Of a stretch of DNA of 7,202 nt, positions 6,286-7,202 are shown piece by piece. The number at the start of each line of letters is the position of its first letter. The stretch's first letter is position 1. The stretch is taken from positions 1 through 7,202 of the forward strand of contig JAQGJO010000504.1 in the NCBI GenBank assembly GCA_028290595.1. The letters are read 5' to 3'. A program made the position numbers and the translations under genes. Origin of the DNA: Hyphomicrobiales bacterium. Lineage in GTDB: Bacteria > Pseudomonadota > Alphaproteobacteria > Rhizobiales > Beijerinckiaceae. The notes below the pieces were generated by a model, which searched no databases, had not been told where the DNA came from, and worked only from the letters and a program-made list of their open reading frames with translations.

Positions 6286-7202
6286 GTGATCAGAACGATC
6301 GTCGATGTCCACGCGCATCACGCACCGCCGGGTCTGGGTCGCCGTTCCGATCCGAGCCAGGTGCTGACGCAGCCGACACAGGAGCCGTTCGAGGCCCGCT
6401 TCGCCCGCATGGACGAGGCCGGCGTCGGACTGCAGGTTCTGTCGTCCACGACCCCTACCTATCTGGCAGACCCTGCCGAGGCGGCCGAGACGGTGCGGAT
6501 TGTCAACGATGAACTTGCGGCGCGCTGTTCTGAAACTCCAAACCGCTTCCGGTTCTGGGCCTCCCTGCCGCTGCCTCATGTCGACGAGGCCCTCGCGGAA
6601 ATGCAGCGCATCCTGGACCATCCAGGCGCGGTGGGGATCATGCTGGGCTGCTCATGTCAGGGTGGATCGATCGCCCGCGAAGCCTTCGATCCGATCTATG
6701 CAGAGATGCAACGGCGGCGCGGCGTGATCTTCCTTCATCCGGTCCAGAACGGCCTCGCGTCGCCGCTGATCAATGATCTCGGGCTCACCGTTTGCGCCGG
6801 CGCCTCGATGGAGGACTCTATGGCCGCACTGCACCTGATCGCCCGCCAGGTCCCGCAACGGTTTCCCTCCATACGCTTCATCGTTCCGCATTTCGGCGGC
6901 ATCCTGCCGATGCTGCTCAACCGGCTCGACGGCCAGATGCCGCGTGCACCGGACGCCGAGGCGCCCAGCGAGGTCGCACGCAAGTTCTTCTACGATACGG
7001 TCGGGTGGGGCTCGAAGGCAGCGTTGATCGCAGCCGTCGAAGCGTTCGGCGACAAGCAGATTGTTCCCGGAAGCGACTACCCGATCCTGCTGTCGTGGGA
7101 AAGCTACGCTCAGACCTTCAGGCATATTTCGCAGTCCGGCCTGCCTGCCAGCACGATAGAAAACATATTATTCAACAATGCAAAGTCGTTGTTGGATTTA
7201 AA
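6286..7202 (+). CDS. Amidohydrolase-2 family protein (ACMSD/resorcylate decarboxylase type), cut at right edge
   Basis: The frame starts at a GTG preceded by GGAGG with a 5-base spacer and stays open to the window end, giving 305 visible residues. The last ones (FNNAKSLLDL) match the usual C-terminal helix, so few residues are missing. This PF04909-type family uses a metal-bound barrel for decarboxylation of aromatic or muconate acids, or for hydrolysis. The metal and catalytic residues are complete: H9 and H11 (DVHAHH), H151 (FLHP), H202 (PHFGG) and D264 (GSDYP). The substrate is not determined by sequence; the family includes aminocarboxymuconate semialdehyde decarboxylase, gamma-resorcylate decarboxylase and lactone hydrolases. 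It follows the cupin by 9 bases, so the two are almost certainly co-transcribed and probably serve one pathway. The right end is more A/T-rich than the rest of the gene. Confidence 0.92.
   Translation, partial: MIRTIVDVHAHHAPPGLGRRSDPSQVLTQPTQEPFEARFARMDEAGVGLQVLSSTTPTYLADPAEAAETVRIVNDELAARCSETPNRFRFWASLPLPHVDEALAEMQRILDHPGAVGIMLGCSCQGGSIAREAFDPIYAEMQRRRGVIFLHPVQNGLASPLINDLGLTVCAGASMEDSMAALHLIARQVPQRFPSIRFIVPHFGGILPMLLNRLDGQMPRAPDAEAPSEVARKFFYDTVGWGSKAALIAAVEAFGDKQIVPGSDYPILLSWESYAQTFRHISQSGLPASTIENILFNNAKSLLDL

Noticed and set aside
5728..6621. 297-codon open frame on the minus strand across the cupin and amidohydrolase
   Set aside because: It runs antisense across two genes with intact motifs and has no motif or family likeness of its own.
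6652..7125. 157-codon open frame on the minus strand inside the amidohydrolase
   Set aside because: It is antisense to conserved amidohydrolase metal-site motifs and has no domain signature.

Overview
The window is GC-rich and densely coded. It looks like an alphaproteobacterial chromosome, most likely Rhizobiales/Hyphomicrobiales. That reading rests on the style of the AMP-forming acyl-CoA ligase, the DUF898 membrane protein and the intergenic heptamer repeats; the genus cannot be fixed from sequence alone. I see no rRNA, tRNA, CRISPR array, insertion sequence or phage gene. No gene-free stretch exceeds about 190 bases.

Left half, all on the minus strand. A DUF898 (YjgN-like) multi-pass membrane protein runs off the left edge (1-1068). 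Upstream of it lies a complete AMP-forming fatty-acid/acyl-CoA ligase (1194-2819), with a terminator-like stem-loop between the two. Next comes a 161-bp spacer holding an eight-copy heptamer array (AGTAGGC) and inverted copies of the same heptamer, which together could fold into a long hairpin. Then comes an Fe/Mn-type superoxide dismutase homologue (2981-3616). It keeps all four metal ligands but has changed three conserved outer-sphere or interface positions.

Right half, all on the plus strand. Divergent from the dismutase is a 227-residue protein (3806-4489) that reads as two RidA/YjgF-like domains in tandem, neither with the catalytic arginine. After a 144-bp spacer with a perfect 8-bp inverted repeat next to a TATATA box comes a tight three-gene set: a stand-alone MetE/UROD-like protein (4634-5731), a small cupin (5761-6276) and an ACMSD/resorcylate-decarboxylase-type amidohydrolase (6286 to the right edge, nearly complete). 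Gaps are 29 and 9 bases, each with a good Shine-Dalgarno sequence, so these are probably co-transcribed.

How the genes may work together (inference): the plus-strand set looks like part of a catabolic module. It would combine a MetE-fold, possibly zinc-dependent methyl- or thiol-transfer enzyme, a metal cupin and a metal-dependent decarboxylase/hydrolase. A RidA-like protein, a cupin and an ACMSD-family amidohydrolase side by side recall the 3-hydroxyanthranilate/2-aminomuconate pathway, but key residues of the cupin and the RidA-like protein do not fit those enzymes. The substrate is unknown to me. This module and the altered dismutase are the most interesting content of the window.
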